From Candidatus Cloacimonadota bacterium (GTDB taxonomy: Bacteria > Cloacimonadota > Cloacimonadia > Cloacimonadales > TCS61), in contig DAOVQH010000057.1 in the NCBI GenBank assembly GCA_030628755.1, positions 1 to 10,688 of the forward strand: a stretch of DNA of 10,688 nucleotides. The letters are read 5' to 3'. The notes under the pieces are model-generated. The model was not told the origin of the DNA. It made no database searches and saw only the letters and a list, made by a program, of their open reading frames with translations. Positions within the stretch are counted from its first letter, which is position 1. Each line of letters starts with the position of its first letter. The position numbers were made by a program, and so were the translations under genes. Positions 1-7,073 of the stretch are shown one piece after another.

Positions 1-187
1 TTAAAAATGACCTCGATAACTCGCTCCTGTTGAGCAAACTCACTCGAAGTTGACATCTTTGATTACTTTTTTTGCCCATTTTTTCATAAAAATTTTGTTC
101 CGTAACAGCCTGTCGAGTCCATTCATACTTTGAAAAGGTCGATTTAAAAGAAATCCTCTGGGTAAACCTTTTCAAGGTTTTATAAAT
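1..187. other. flank downstream of dnaK, no confident gene
   Basis: This stretch holds no gene I can defend. On the minus strand an ATG at 56-54 opens a frame that runs 18 codons out of the window (start MSTSSEFAQQ), with an in-frame TAA just upstream, but it has no Shine-Dalgarno sequence, unlike the other starts here. The frame of dnaK itself also stays open from its stop codon to the window edge, about 62 codons, without a good start. Neither translation is recognisable, and neither resembles the N-terminus of DnaJ, the usual next gene of such operons. The only clear structure is the inverted repeat at 130-175. Confidence 0.5.
130..175. repeat. inverted repeat just downstream of dnaK
   Basis: TTGAAAAGGT (130-139) and ACCTTTTCAA (166-175) are perfect 10-bp arms around a 26-nt loop that contains its own small stem (GATTT/AAATC at 141-145 and 151-155). 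A competing tight hairpin, AACCTT-TTC-AAGGTT, uses 165-179. Placed 12 nt after the dnaK stop codon, it could protect the 3' end of the mRNA or act as a weak terminator. The minus-strand RNA shows no U-run after it, so a normal intrinsic terminator is not supported. Confidence 0.5.
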
Positions 188-2152
188 TTACTTATCTTCG
201 TCCACAACCTCAAAGTCAGCATCCACAGGACCTTCCTGTTTTGAAGGTTCTTCTTTTTGTTTACCTGCTGTTTTTCCGGTATCTTTCATATCTGGACCAG
301 GTGCACCTTGAGCAGCTTGCTGCTTCTGCATTTCAGCATAGATTATCTCGCCGATCTTTTGAGCTTTCTTTGCAAGTTCATCACGAACAGCTTCGTATTC
401 TTCTTTAGTTGCAGATTTTTTATTGAGCTCTTCCATTTTGTCTTTAGCTTCTTTGATGGCTTCTTCTACAGTTTTCTTTTCGTCGTCTTTGAGTTTGTTT
501 CCATATTCTTGGAGGCTTTTTTCAGTAGAGAAGATGAGTGTATCGAGTTCATTGCGAGCTTGAGCAGTATCCTTTTGTTTTTTGTCTTCTTCAGCGTGAG
601 CTTCTGCGTCTTTAACCATTCTATCGATTTCTTCTTCGTTGAGAGTACCTGTTCTTTCAATCTTGATAGATTGTTCTTTACCTGTTCCTTTATCCTGTGC
701 ATGAACATGCAGGATTCCATTTGCATCTATATCAAAAGTTACCTCGATTTGCGGAATTCCTCTTGGAGCTGCCGGGATGCCTGTAAGTTCAAAATTACCA
801 AGTCTACGGTTATCTGCTGCCATTGAGCGTTCACCCTGAAGAACTACAATGGAAACAGCGGGTTGATTATCCGCAGCAGTTGAGAATATCTGACTTTTTT
901 TAGTTGGGATAGTTGTATTTCTATCAATAAGTCTTGTCATAACCCCACCCAGGGTTTCGATGCCAAGAGAAAGTGGTGTAACATCAAGCAGCAGGATATC
1001 TTTCAGATTTTCATCACCAGCCAGGATACCACCCTGAATTGCAGCACCAACTGCCACAACTTCATCCGGGTTTACAGCTTTGCTTGGTTTTTTCCCAAAG
1101 AATTTTTCAACTGCTTCAACTACAGCCGGGATTCTTGTACTACCACCTACGAGGAGAATCTCATCGATATCATTAGCAGCAAGTTTAGCGTCTTTTAATG
1201 CAAGTTTACAGGGATCAATAGAACGTGCAACAAGGTCGCTGGTCATTCTATTAAATTGTGAAAGTGTTAAATTTAGGTTCAGATGTTTTGGCCCAGAAGC
1301 ATCAGCAGTAATGAATGGAAGATTGATATTGGTGGTTTGAGTTCCGGAAAGTTCGATCTTAGCTTTTTCAGCAGCTTCCTTAATCCTTTGCATTGCCATT
1401 GGGTCGTTAGAAATATCAATACCCTCCTGTTTTTTGAATTCCCCTATAATCCAGTCCATAATTTTTTTATCAAAGTCGTCACCACCCAGGTGAGTATCAC
1501 CATTTGTAGAAAGAACTTCAACTACACCTTCCGCAACTTCCAATATTGAAATATCGAAAGTACCACCACCGAGGTCATAAACTGCAACTTTTTCTTCTTT
1601 TTTTCTTTCCAATCCATATGCCAGTGCAGCTGCTGTTGGTTCATTGATAATACGTTTTACATCAAAGCCTGCAATTTTTCCAGCATCTTTTGTAGCCTGT
1701 CTCTGGGCATCGTTGAAATATGCGGGAATAGTTATAACAGCTTCAGTGACTTTAGTTCCAAGATGAGCTTCTGCGGTTTCTTTCATTTTTGTAAGAATCA
1801 TCGCAGATATTTCTTGAGGAGTATAATCTTTGTTTTCTGAATCAATATGAATAATTGCTTCGCCATATTTACCGCCCTTAACCTGGTAGTTTACATTCTT
1901 GATCTCAGAACCAACCTCATTAAGCTGCCTTCCCATGAATCTTTTAATAGAAGAAATTGTATTCTTTGGATTTGTAACTGCCTGACGTTTTGCTAATTGA
2001 CCGAGCAACCTCTCTTTGTCCTTTGTGAATGCAACAACAGATGGAGTGGTTCTACTTCCTTCGGCATTCTGTATTACGACTGGTTTACCACCCTCCATAA
2101 CGCTTACGCAGGAGTTAGTTGTACCCAGATCGATTCCGATTATTTTTCCCAT
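188..2152 (-). CDS. dnaK: Hsp70 chaperone DnaK
   Basis: DnaK is the cytosolic ATP-driven chaperone that binds exposed hydrophobic peptides of unfolded proteins, working with a J-protein and GrpE. The 654-residue product has the usual length. Residues 1-384 are the nucleotide-binding domain with all three Hsp70 signatures: IDLGTTNS (7-14), VYDLGGGTFDIS, and ILLVGGSTRIPAVVEAV. The interdomain linker DILLLDVTPLSLGIET starts at residue 385, followed by the substrate-binding beta domain and a charged helical lid. The tail is rich in Gln, Gly and Lys and ends in an acidic DADFEVVDEDK. The extra segment near residues 80-105 is of the diderm type. I start at the ATG at 2152 (MGKIIGIDLG), which matches the universal N-terminus and has GGAGG upstream; the upstream in-frame start at 2200 would add 16 unrelated residues. 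It is the last gene of hrcA-grpE-dnaK, 169 bp after grpE, and CIRCE/HrcA control is expected. No dnaJ follows directly. Confidence 0.98.
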   Translation of the reverse strand: MGKIIGIDLGTTNSCVSVMEGGKPVVIQNAEGSRTTPSVVAFTKDKERLLGQLAKRQAVTNPKNTISSIKRFMGRQLNEVGSEIKNVNYQVKGGKYGEAIIHIDSENKDYTPQEISAMILTKMKETAEAHLGTKVTEAVITIPAYFNDAQRQATKDAGKIAGFDVKRIINEPTAAALAYGLERKKEEKVAVYDLGGGTFDISILEVAEGVVEVLSTNGDTHLGGDDFDKKIMDWIIGEFKKQEGIDISNDPMAMQRIKEAAEKAKIELSGTQTTNINLPFITADASGPKHLNLNLTLSQFNRMTSDLVARSIDPCKLALKDAKLAANDIDEILLVGGSTRIPAVVEAVEKFFGKKPSKAVNPDEVVAVGAAIQGGILAGDENLKDILLLDVTPLSLGIETLGGVMTRLIDRNTTIPTKKSQIFSTAADNQPAVSIVVLQGERSMAADNRRLGNFELTGIPAAPRGIPQIEVTFDIDANGILHVHAQDKGTGKEQSIKIERTGTLNEEEIDRMVKDAEAHAEEDKKQKDTAQARNELDTLIFSTEKSLQEYGNKLKDDEKKTVEEAIKEAKDKMEELNKKSATKEEYEAVRDELAKKAQKIGEIIYAEMQKQQAAQGAPGPDMKDTGKTAGKQKEEPSKQEGPVDADFEVVDEDK

Positions 2153-2156
2153 TTTT

Positions 2157-2161
2157 CCTCC
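2157..2161 (-). promoter_or_regulatory. dnaK ribosome binding site
   Basis: GGAGG lies 4 nt before the ATG at 2152 on the minus strand. It decides the dnaK start in favour of 2152 over the longer in-frame opening at 2200, for which no comparable site exists. Confidence 0.8.
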
Positions 2162-2190
2162 AATATTTTTTAATAATTTTATTTTTTTTG

Positions 2191-2220
2191 CAACTAACAA
2201 TATCTAACAAGAACTAACAA
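2191..2220 (-). repeat. three tandem 10-bp repeats in the dnaK leader
   Basis: Three adjacent 10-bp units share CTAACAA on the plus strand (2191-2200, 2201-2210, 2211-2220), which reads TTGTTAGNNN three times on the transcribed strand. The period equals one helical turn. They lie between a TATAAT box and the dnaK ribosome binding site. This could be a binding site array, a leader RNA element, or simple-sequence drift in AT-rich DNA; the sequence does not say which. Confidence 0.55.
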
Positions 2221-2229
2221 CTTTTAACC

Positions 2230-2235
2230 ATTATA
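2230..2235 (-). promoter_or_regulatory. possible -10 box of an internal dnaK promoter
   Basis: A perfect TATAAT lies 78 bp before the dnaK start, in the long grpE-dnaK spacer. No good -35 box is seen at 16-18 bp (the hexamer at 17 bp is CTATAG). In DNA this AT-rich a chance match is easy, so an internal promoter giving extra DnaK is only a possibility. Confidence 0.25.
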
Positions 2236-2300
2236 CAATTAACAAACACAAACTATAGCCAACAAATTTTTTTATTGTTCGTTTTTGTTTGTTTTGTTTA

Positions 2301-2331
2301 CCCCGTTAAATTATTTTTTATTTAACCGGGG
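2301..2331 (-). repeat. hairpin over the grpE stop codon
   Basis: CCCCGTTAAAT (2301-2311) pairs with ATTTAACCGGGG (2320-2331), leaving one bulged C and an 8-nt AT loop. The grpE stop codon (2324-2322) lies inside the arm. The transcribed strand is A-rich, not T-rich, after the stem, so it is not an ordinary terminator for the operon. A role as an mRNA processing or stabilising stem between grpE and dnaK is inferred. Confidence 0.6.
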
Positions 2332-2882
2332 TTCGCTGCTAATTTTTCTTTTGATTTTTTCGGTTTTTCTCCATTGGAAACAGCTACCCGTACAGGACGA
2401 ATAACTTTTTCGTTCATTGTATAGCCATTTTGTATAATTGCTACTATTTTATTTTCTTCGAGTTCGGAAGGAATATGTGCCAGGGCTTCATGAAAATTTG
2501 GATCGAATTCTTTTCCTAAAGCATCAATTTTTTTAACTCCTTCCTTTTTTAAAACCATCTCTAATTGTTGGAAAATCAGCTTAACCCCTTTTTCAAAAAC
2601 TTCTCTGTTTTTTTCGACTTCAGGATGAAGGGCTCTTTCAAAATTGTCTACAACATCACATAATTCCAGAACAAGTCGTTCGGTGGCATTCTTGATCCAG
2701 TCTGCTTTTTCAGCGAAAGTCCGTTTACGGAAATTTTCAAATTCAGCTGCTCCTCTTATCCATCTATCCTTTAATTCTTCATATTCATTCTGAAGCTGTT
2801 TGTATTTTTCGGTTAAAGTTAATTTCTTTTTCTTTTCTGTTTGTGGAGTTTCTTTACTTTTTGTTTGTTTAATATCTGTCAT
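2322..2882 (-). CDS. grpE: nucleotide exchange factor GrpE
   Basis: GrpE is the dimeric cofactor that releases ADP from DnaK and so resets its substrate cycle in the cytosol. The 186-residue protein has the family's layout. The N-terminus is Lys/Thr/Glu-rich and probably disordered (1-25), followed by a long charged coiled coil (about 26-80, with RGAAEFENFRKR), a helical bundle segment (LCDVVDNFERAL), and the C-terminal beta domain. That domain has the signature region KEFDPNFHEALAHIP and GYTMNEKVIRPVRVAVSNG. The ATG at 2882 overlaps the 3' end of hrcA by 14 bp. A GGTGG-like sequence inside hrcA, about 9 nt upstream, is the best ribosome binding site, so translational coupling to hrcA is likely. 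The gene shares the CIRCE-controlled promoter of hrcA. Confidence 0.96.
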   Translation of the reverse strand: MTDIKQTKSKETPQTEKKKKLTLTEKYKQLQNEYEELKDRWIRGAAEFENFRKRTFAEKADWIKNATERLVLELCDVVDNFERALHPEVEKNREVFEKGVKLIFQQLEMVLKKEGVKKIDALGKEFDPNFHEALAHIPSELEENKIVAIIQNGYTMNEKVIRPVRVAVSNGEKPKKSKEKLAANPG

Positions 2883-3927
2883 TTTTAGGTACCACCATTC
2901 CTTTTTTTGTTGTGTTTGTGATTGTATAAGCGATGTTTCGAATTATCGGGATGTTTTTTTCATAATTCATTCTGATTGGACCCAGAATACCAAGATAGCC
3001 GGGAATTCCAAAAATTTCGTATTTAGAAAAGATGAGAGAATAATTAATGAACTCAGGCTGTCCGAGATCTTCTCCCATTAACACATTCCAGGATTTCTTT
3101 TCTTTACATTTCTGCATAAGATTAATAAGATAATCTTGCCTTTGAATAAATCCCAGGAATGTTAATATTGAACTTTTATCATCGAATTCGGGTTGTTCGA
3201 GAAATGTAATATTTCCATCAAAGTGAATATAATAGTTACTAATTTCAGTAATAGCATTTTGCAGTTCCTGGATGAAAAGCTTCATGATAGTATTTTCTTC
3301 AGTAATTGATTCTGCTATCTCTTCCAGAGTCTTATTTTGAATATCGTAAATACGAAGTCCAACCAACTCGTCATTCATATAACGAACGATAGCTTTTAAC
3401 TGTTGTTCTGTGATACTCTGGTCACATTTGAGAATAACTGTTTTATCAAGCCCGGAATCCAGACTAACTACAAAGAGCAATTTATTTTCTGAAATTTTGA
3501 ACACATCAAGTTTCTCAAGATAGCCATAAGATACTTGAGGTTCAGCAACAAAACTAAGCTGGTCTGTTTCGCGAGCCAAAAGCTGCATGATATAATGCAA
3601 AGCCAGAGGAGTGTCTTTATAGTATTTAACCAAGATACCCCTTAAAAGTTCAGTCTTATTATAGAAAGTATTGTCGATTTTTCCAGTTATTTTTCTCAGG
3701 TAGGTTCTATAGCCTTTTATTGTGGGGATTCTACCAGCAGATGTATGTGGCTGATAAATAAGACTTTCTTTCTCCAGTTTGTTCAAATCTATCCTTATTG
3801 TAGCCGGACTTGCAGTTTTAATATACTTCTCGCATATAATCTTGGAAGAAACTGGTTCTGTGGTACGGATAAATTCATCCACAAGATGCTTTAAAACATT
3901 TTCCCGGCGTATCTCAGCTTTCTTCAT
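2869..3927 (-). CDS. hrcA: heat-shock repressor HrcA
   Basis: HrcA is the dimeric transcription repressor that binds CIRCE operators and keeps chaperone operons low until heat or misfolded protein removes it. The 352-residue protein is of normal length. Residues 1-77 form the winged-helix DNA-binding domain, with SPATIRIDLNKLE (40-52) and the very typical PHTSAGRIPTIKGYRTYL (60-77). The rest is the GAF-like dimerisation core, ending near YLGILGPIRMNYEKNIPIIRNIAYTI, the conserved C-terminal block. I start at the ATG at 3927 (MKKAEIRREN), which has an AGGTAGGA ribosome binding site. A longer reading from a TTG at 3954 would begin inside the CIRCE element and is rejected. It is the first gene of hrcA-grpE-dnaK and overlaps grpE by 14 bp. 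The CIRCE directly upstream shows autoregulation. Confidence 0.96.
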   Translation of the reverse strand: MKKAEIRRENVLKHLVDEFIRTTEPVSSKIICEKYIKTASPATIRIDLNKLEKESLIYQPHTSAGRIPTIKGYRTYLRKITGKIDNTFYNKTELLRGILVKYYKDTPLALHYIMQLLARETDQLSFVAEPQVSYGYLEKLDVFKISENKLLFVVSLDSGLDKTVILKCDQSITEQQLKAIVRYMNDELVGLRIYDIQNKTLEEIAESITEENTIMKLFIQELQNAITEISNYYIHFDGNITFLEQPEFDDKSSILTFLGFIQRQDYLINLMQKCKEKKSWNVLMGEDLGQPEFINYSLIFSKYEIFGIPGYLGILGPIRMNYEKNIPIIRNIAYTITNTTKKGMVVPKNDRY

Positions 3928-3943
3928 TTTTCCTACCTTTTCT

Positions 3944-3970
3944 TTAGCACTCAAATCGAAGGAGCGCTAA
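3944..3970 (-). promoter_or_regulatory. CIRCE operator of the hrcA operon
   Basis: TTAGCACTC (3944-3952), nine bases, then GAGCGCTAA (3962-3970) match the CIRCE consensus TTAGCACTC-N9-GAGTGCTAA at 17 of 18 arm positions. The single change lies in the promoter-proximal arm; in the transcript it still pairs as a G-U wobble. The element ends 16 nt before the hrcA ATG and covers roughly the predicted transcription start, the classical position for HrcA repression. Confidence 0.96.
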
Positions 3971-3979
3971 TTTAAAGAC

Positions 3980-4007
3980 AAAATAATTAATTTTGAAAAA
4001 TTGTCAA
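3980..4007 (-). promoter_or_regulatory. promoter of hrcA-grpE-dnaK
   Basis: A perfect -35 box TTGACA (4007-4002) and a TATTTT -10 box (3985-3980, four of six consensus bases) are separated by 16 bp. The expected start of transcription falls near 3973, at the edge of CIRCE, so HrcA bound there would block initiation. This is a housekeeping-sigma type promoter, as is usual for CIRCE-controlled operons. Confidence 0.75.
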
Positions 4008-4036
4008 ACTAAATATTAGAGTGCTAATTTTTAGCA
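4001..4036 (-). promoter_or_regulatory. second, half-degenerate CIRCE-like site
   Basis: GAGTGCTAA (4019-4027) is a perfect CIRCE half-site. At exactly the canonical nine-base spacing lies TTGTCAAAC (4001-4009), which keeps five of nine positions of the partner arm and contains the -35 hexamer on the other strand. A further TTAGCA (4031-4036) follows after TTT, forming an everted pair TGCTAA-TTT-TTAGCA. A duplicated or decayed HrcA operator over the -35 box is the simplest reading; binding is not proved. Confidence 0.5.
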
Positions 4037-4079
4037 AAAGCTTTATTAATGTGTGAATTTAAGAATTAAATATTAGATT

Positions 4080-6467
4080 TTACTTTTTGTATTTCACAAA
4101 AGTATCAAACCATTCAATAGTTTCATAAAGAGTATGAAGCAAAGATTCTTTAGCACGATAGATATGTCCTTCATAAGGTAATATAATCAGCTTTGTTGTA
4201 GCTTCATTACCCTTTAAAGCCTGGTACATTCTTCTCGACTGTAGAGGATATGTCCCGGAATTAGGGTCTTCTTCTCCGTGAATGAGAAGCAGGGGTTCAT
4301 TTATTTTTTCAGCATACATAAAAGGAGAAACTTCTGTATAGAATTCTTTTGCCTGCCATAATGTTCTGCGTTCTTTTTGGAATCCAAAGGGAGTTAAAGT
4401 ACGATTATAAGCACCGGTTTTAGCAACTCCAGCTGCACAGAAATCACTATGGGCAAGAATATTTGCAACCATGAATGCTCCGTAACTGTGCCCGATTATG
4501 CCTACCCTTTTTGGATCGATTATTTTTCTTTTATTAAGATAATTTATTGCTGCTTCAATACTGGTAACTGTTTGTTCTATAAAAGTTTCATTAACAGTTT
4601 CGGGATCTCCCACAATTGGTATTGAAGCTCCGGATAATACTGCATAACCATTTAGGACTAAATATTTAACAGAATCGAACCAGAAACTGATAAACCTGTT
4701 TGGTGAAATATCAACCTGGCTGGCAGTTGAACTATCAACAAATTCTACGGGATAGGCACCTATTATGAGAGGTAACCGAGCGCTCTTTTTATGATTTAAA
4801 GGTAAATACAGAGTTCCTGAAAGGGGGATTCCATCTTTTCTTTTATATGTGACCAGTTCAATTTTTAAATCTGCCAATTCCGGATACGGATTTGGATAAT
4901 CGGTAATCTTTTTTCTTTTGCCTGTGTTCAAATCCACAAAGAAATAGTTGGGAGGATTAAGTTTATTCTCACTTTTTATGGCAACTCTTTCAAAACCCTT
5001 TCCTATAAAAGCAGAAATAGTTTCATGGAAATTTTCTTTGCATTTGAATAAGATTTCCTTCTCTTTTGTTTTCAGGTTGAATTTTGCCAGATAAGGATAG
5101 TTTCCTTCTGGAGTTGCTCCTTTATTGTTTTTGAAATAAACAGTATCTCCATTTTTAACGAAAACCTTTTCACCTAGTTTTGTTGTTCGTTTAATTAACT
5201 CCCCTGGGTGATTGTACTTATCCCGAGTACTGAGGTCAAAAATCAGTTCGGGACTCTTGTCACCAATCTTATAAAGCCAGTAACGTTTCCAGAGTCTGTC
5301 TCTATCATATTCTGAATAAAAAATCTCATCTGCAGTTTCAGACCAATCAATATTTGAGTACCGATGTTCGGTTCTAAAAATCTCGACAGGTTCTTTTCCA
5401 AAAGGAACATCTAGTTTCATTATTTTATCCCGGTGGTCGACTATGTTCATTGGATTTCCTTCATCGAGAGCTTCCACCCAGATCAAGGTTGCATCCTTTA
5501 ATGGCTGCCACTGGAATTTTCTTGGTCCCTTAAAGGTCCCCCCAATGGGAACCTCATCCTGAAGAGGTCTTTTAAAAATATGTTTAACAAGCTCACCTTT
5601 TAGATTTATTATTTCAAAAGTTTTAGGAAAGCGATAATAAGGAACCTGGTATGAATAAGGACTTTCTATTTTAGATATAAACAGGTAATTATTATCGGGT
5701 GAGAGCACAATATCCTCATAAATTCCTGGTTTTCCCAGCTTTATAAGTTTATTACTTTTGGAGTCGAGAAGGATCAACTGTGAAGTGAAATAGTAATTGA
5801 ATAATATTTCATCATACCTATCCTTGAGCAGATGTTGATATGTTCTTTCCGTGCTGGTTTTTCCATAACTTTCTTCGATAATTGGACTTTTTGGAATCAA
5901 GGGTCTTTCAGGTTCTGAACCACGTTCTACAGGGATTGTTTTTATCAAGATGGTTCTGTTATCATTCATCCACCAGAAACCGTCATCTTCAAAAACATCG
6001 TTAATTATAAAGTCATCAATGTAGTTAATTCTACCTGTTTTTACATCGATAATTAATAATTCTATACCTTTCTCAGTTTCAAAGGATGCTGCTATTTTTT
6101 TGTTATCAAAAGAGAACTTATAAGTCCTGATCTTTATATCTGCTGGAAACTTAACCAGAATTTCTTCTCCGGTTTTCAAGTTTAAAATCTTCATAGAAGT
6201 AATCTGGTAACTCTTACTTGGGGCATTAATTCTCTTAATTATATCCTGTCCTGCAAGTTTAACAGAAGGTTGTGATATATCTTCTAATGTTTGATATTTC
6301 TGAAAAGTTGTTTCTATACCGATTTCTTCGAATTGGATAAATTTAATTTTTGGGAAAGGTAAAGTATTAAATATTTTTGTTATATTTTCCGGCGGAAGTT
6401 TGTATCCGCTATCTGCGTATGATAAAGTCATAAATAAACTCCATAAAATTATAACTGTTTTTTTCAC
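4080..6467 (-). CDS. exported S9 serine peptidase, glutamyl endopeptidase-like (S9D)
   Basis: This is a serine peptidase of the prolyl-oligopeptidase superfamily, predicted to act in the periplasm or outside. The 795-residue product begins with a Sec signal peptide (MKKTVIILWSLFMTLSYA, likely cut before Asp19). Residues about 20-540 are rich in beta-strand and fit the seven-bladed propeller of the family. The C-terminal alpha/beta hydrolase domain (about 545-795) holds Ser661 in GHSYGAFM, Asp734 in HGEEDPNSG and His768 in LPYEGHIYRA. The segments YPVEFVDSSTASQVDISPNRF-like (near 575-600), IPIVGDPETVNE and GAYNRTLTPFGFQKERRTLW strongly recall chloroplast glutamyl endopeptidase and its bacterial relatives, which suggests cleavage after Glu. 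Specificity is inferred, not shown. The start is GTG at 6467 with AAGGA six bases upstream; the ATG two bases earlier meets a stop at once. A 152-bp promoter region separates it from hrcA, so it is probably its own transcription unit. Confidence 0.9.
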   Translation of the reverse strand: MKKTVIILWSLFMTLSYADSGYKLPPENITKIFNTLPFPKIKFIQFEEIGIETTFQKYQTLEDISQPSVKLAGQDIIKRINAPSKSYQITSMKILNLKTGEEILVKFPADIKIRTYKFSFDNKKIAASFETEKGIELLIIDVKTGRINYIDDFIINDVFEDDGFWWMNDNRTILIKTIPVERGSEPERPLIPKSPIIEESYGKTSTERTYQHLLKDRYDEILFNYYFTSQLILLDSKSNKLIKLGKPGIYEDIVLSPDNNYLFISKIESPYSYQVPYYRFPKTFEIINLKGELVKHIFKRPLQDEVPIGGTFKGPRKFQWQPLKDATLIWVEALDEGNPMNIVDHRDKIMKLDVPFGKEPVEIFRTEHRYSNIDWSETADEIFYSEYDRDRLWKRYWLYKIGDKSPELIFDLSTRDKYNHPGELIKRTTKLGEKVFVKNGDTVYFKNNKGATPEGNYPYLAKFNLKTKEKEILFKCKENFHETISAFIGKGFERVAIKSENKLNPPNYFFVDLNTGKRKKITDYPNPYPELADLKIELVTYKRKDGIPLSGTLYLPLNHKKSARLPLIIGAYPVEFVDSSTASQVDISPNRFISFWFDSVKYLVLNGYAVLSGASIPIVGDPETVNETFIEQTVTSIEAAINYLNKRKIIDPKRVGIIGHSYGAFMVANILAHSDFCAAGVAKTGAYNRTLTPFGFQKERRTLWQAKEFYTEVSPFMYAEKINEPLLLIHGEEDPNSGTYPLQSRRMYQALKGNEATTKLIILPYEGHIYRAKESLLHTLYETIEWFDTFVKYKK

Positions 6468-6548
6468 ATTTTATCCTTGTTTTTTTTAACTGTTGCGACC
6501 AAAGAAGGCACTAGGATTTTGGCAAGTGAAAATCTTCTGATATTAGTG

Positions 6549-6562
6549 ATTATATAATTATA
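6549..6562 (-). promoter_or_regulatory. possible -10 region of the S9 peptidase gene
   Basis: Two TATAAT hexamers (6562-6557 and 6554-6549) lie 82-95 bp before the GTG start, eight bases apart. No convincing -35 box lies 16-18 bp upstream of either. The local DNA is very AT-rich, so this is a weak candidate only. Confidence 0.3.
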
Positions 6563-6630
6563 GGTTTTTTAATTCTCGCTATTATGATTGATTTCAAACA
6601 AATTGTACGATCCTGAACAATAGGTTTTTT
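6560..6630 (+). repeat. direct repeat ATAGGTTTTTT, 60-bp period
   Basis: ATAGGTTTTTT occurs at 6560-6570 and again at 6620-6630, exactly 60 bp apart. The DNA between is not obviously repeated, so this may be the trace of an old duplication or chance in T-rich sequence. Confidence 0.35.
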
Positions 6631-6661
6631 CCTGCTTTTCTTCTTGCTAATCCTGTGTGCG

Positions 6662-6676
6662 CTGTTAGTGGATGTT
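6662..6676 (+). repeat. dispersed repeat copy A (CTGTTAGTGGATGTT)
   Basis: This 15-mer matches 7074-7088 at 14 positions. Both copies follow a T-rich run with GCTTTT and TTGCT motifs (from about 6625 here, from about 7023 in copy B), so the related unit may be some 50-65 bp long and diverged outside the core. Confidence 0.45.
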
Positions 6677-6750
6677 TATTGATTAAACTATACATCCCCC
6701 GGAAAAATTTCAAAATCATTTTGTTTATTTTTTATTCTGGATAACACTCT

Positions 6751-6776
6751 GGTTACCAAGCCCCAGCTTGGTAACC
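6751..6776. repeat. perfect palindromic hairpin 1 (REP-like)
   Basis: GGTTACCAAGC (6751-6761) and GCTTGGTAACC (6766-6776) are perfect 11-bp arms around a CCCA loop. The GC-rich stem stands out from its AT-rich surroundings. No T-run follows on either strand, so it does not look like a terminator. Together with hairpin 2 it resembles a REP/BIME-type intergenic repeat. Confidence 0.85.
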
Positions 6777-6787
6777 CTCAAAATGCA

Positions 6788-6838
6788 TATCAAAGCCAGT
6801 CTCCGTAAACTACGCCCCGACAGGCTGGGGCTTTGATA
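6788..6838. repeat. palindromic hairpin 2 (REP-like)
   Basis: TATCAAAGCC (6788-6797) and GGCTTTGATA (6829-6838) are perfect 10-bp arms with a 31-base interior that can form a second CCCC/GGGG stem (6814-6817 with 6827-6830). The 10-mer AAGCCCCAGC in the loop region of hairpin 1 (6758-6767) recurs inverted here (6824-6833), so the two hairpins look like opposite-facing members of one repeat family. Confidence 0.75.
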
Positions 6839-7073
6839 CGAGAGATAAAAAAACAACTCAAACAGAAGATTTTTCTTAACGCTTGTTTATTACCAATTTC
6901 TTAACGCAATTTATATTATGCCGGTTTAAGAAAAAGAATGCACTTCAAGTAATAATTTTCTATTCGTCCACGATGAACAAAATTAATATTATGTAGAATC
7001 TCTTTGCAACTACTTTTTAGTGGCTTTTTTGCTTTTTGCTGAAACGACGAGCTTATTGAGTTTGTGGAGCTGC

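Noticed and set aside
257..826. 189-codon plus-strand open frame opposite dnaK
   Set aside because: It is the antisense of the Lys/Glu-rich C-terminal part of dnaK, which reads as Phe/Ser/Cys-rich nonsense; dnaK itself is certain.
2153..2200. 16-residue N-terminal extension of DnaK
   Set aside because: The ATG at 2152 has GGAGG and gives the universal MGKIIGIDLGTTNS start; the extension is AT-rich leader.
3928..3954. N-terminal extension of HrcA from a TTG
   Set aside because: The TTG lies inside the CIRCE operator, while the ATG at 3927 has a proper ribosome binding site and matches the usual HrcA length.
4150..4160. TTAGCACGA inside the S9 peptidase gene as another CIRCE half-site
   Set aside because: It has only seven matching bases and no partner arm nine bases away, and it lies in coding sequence.
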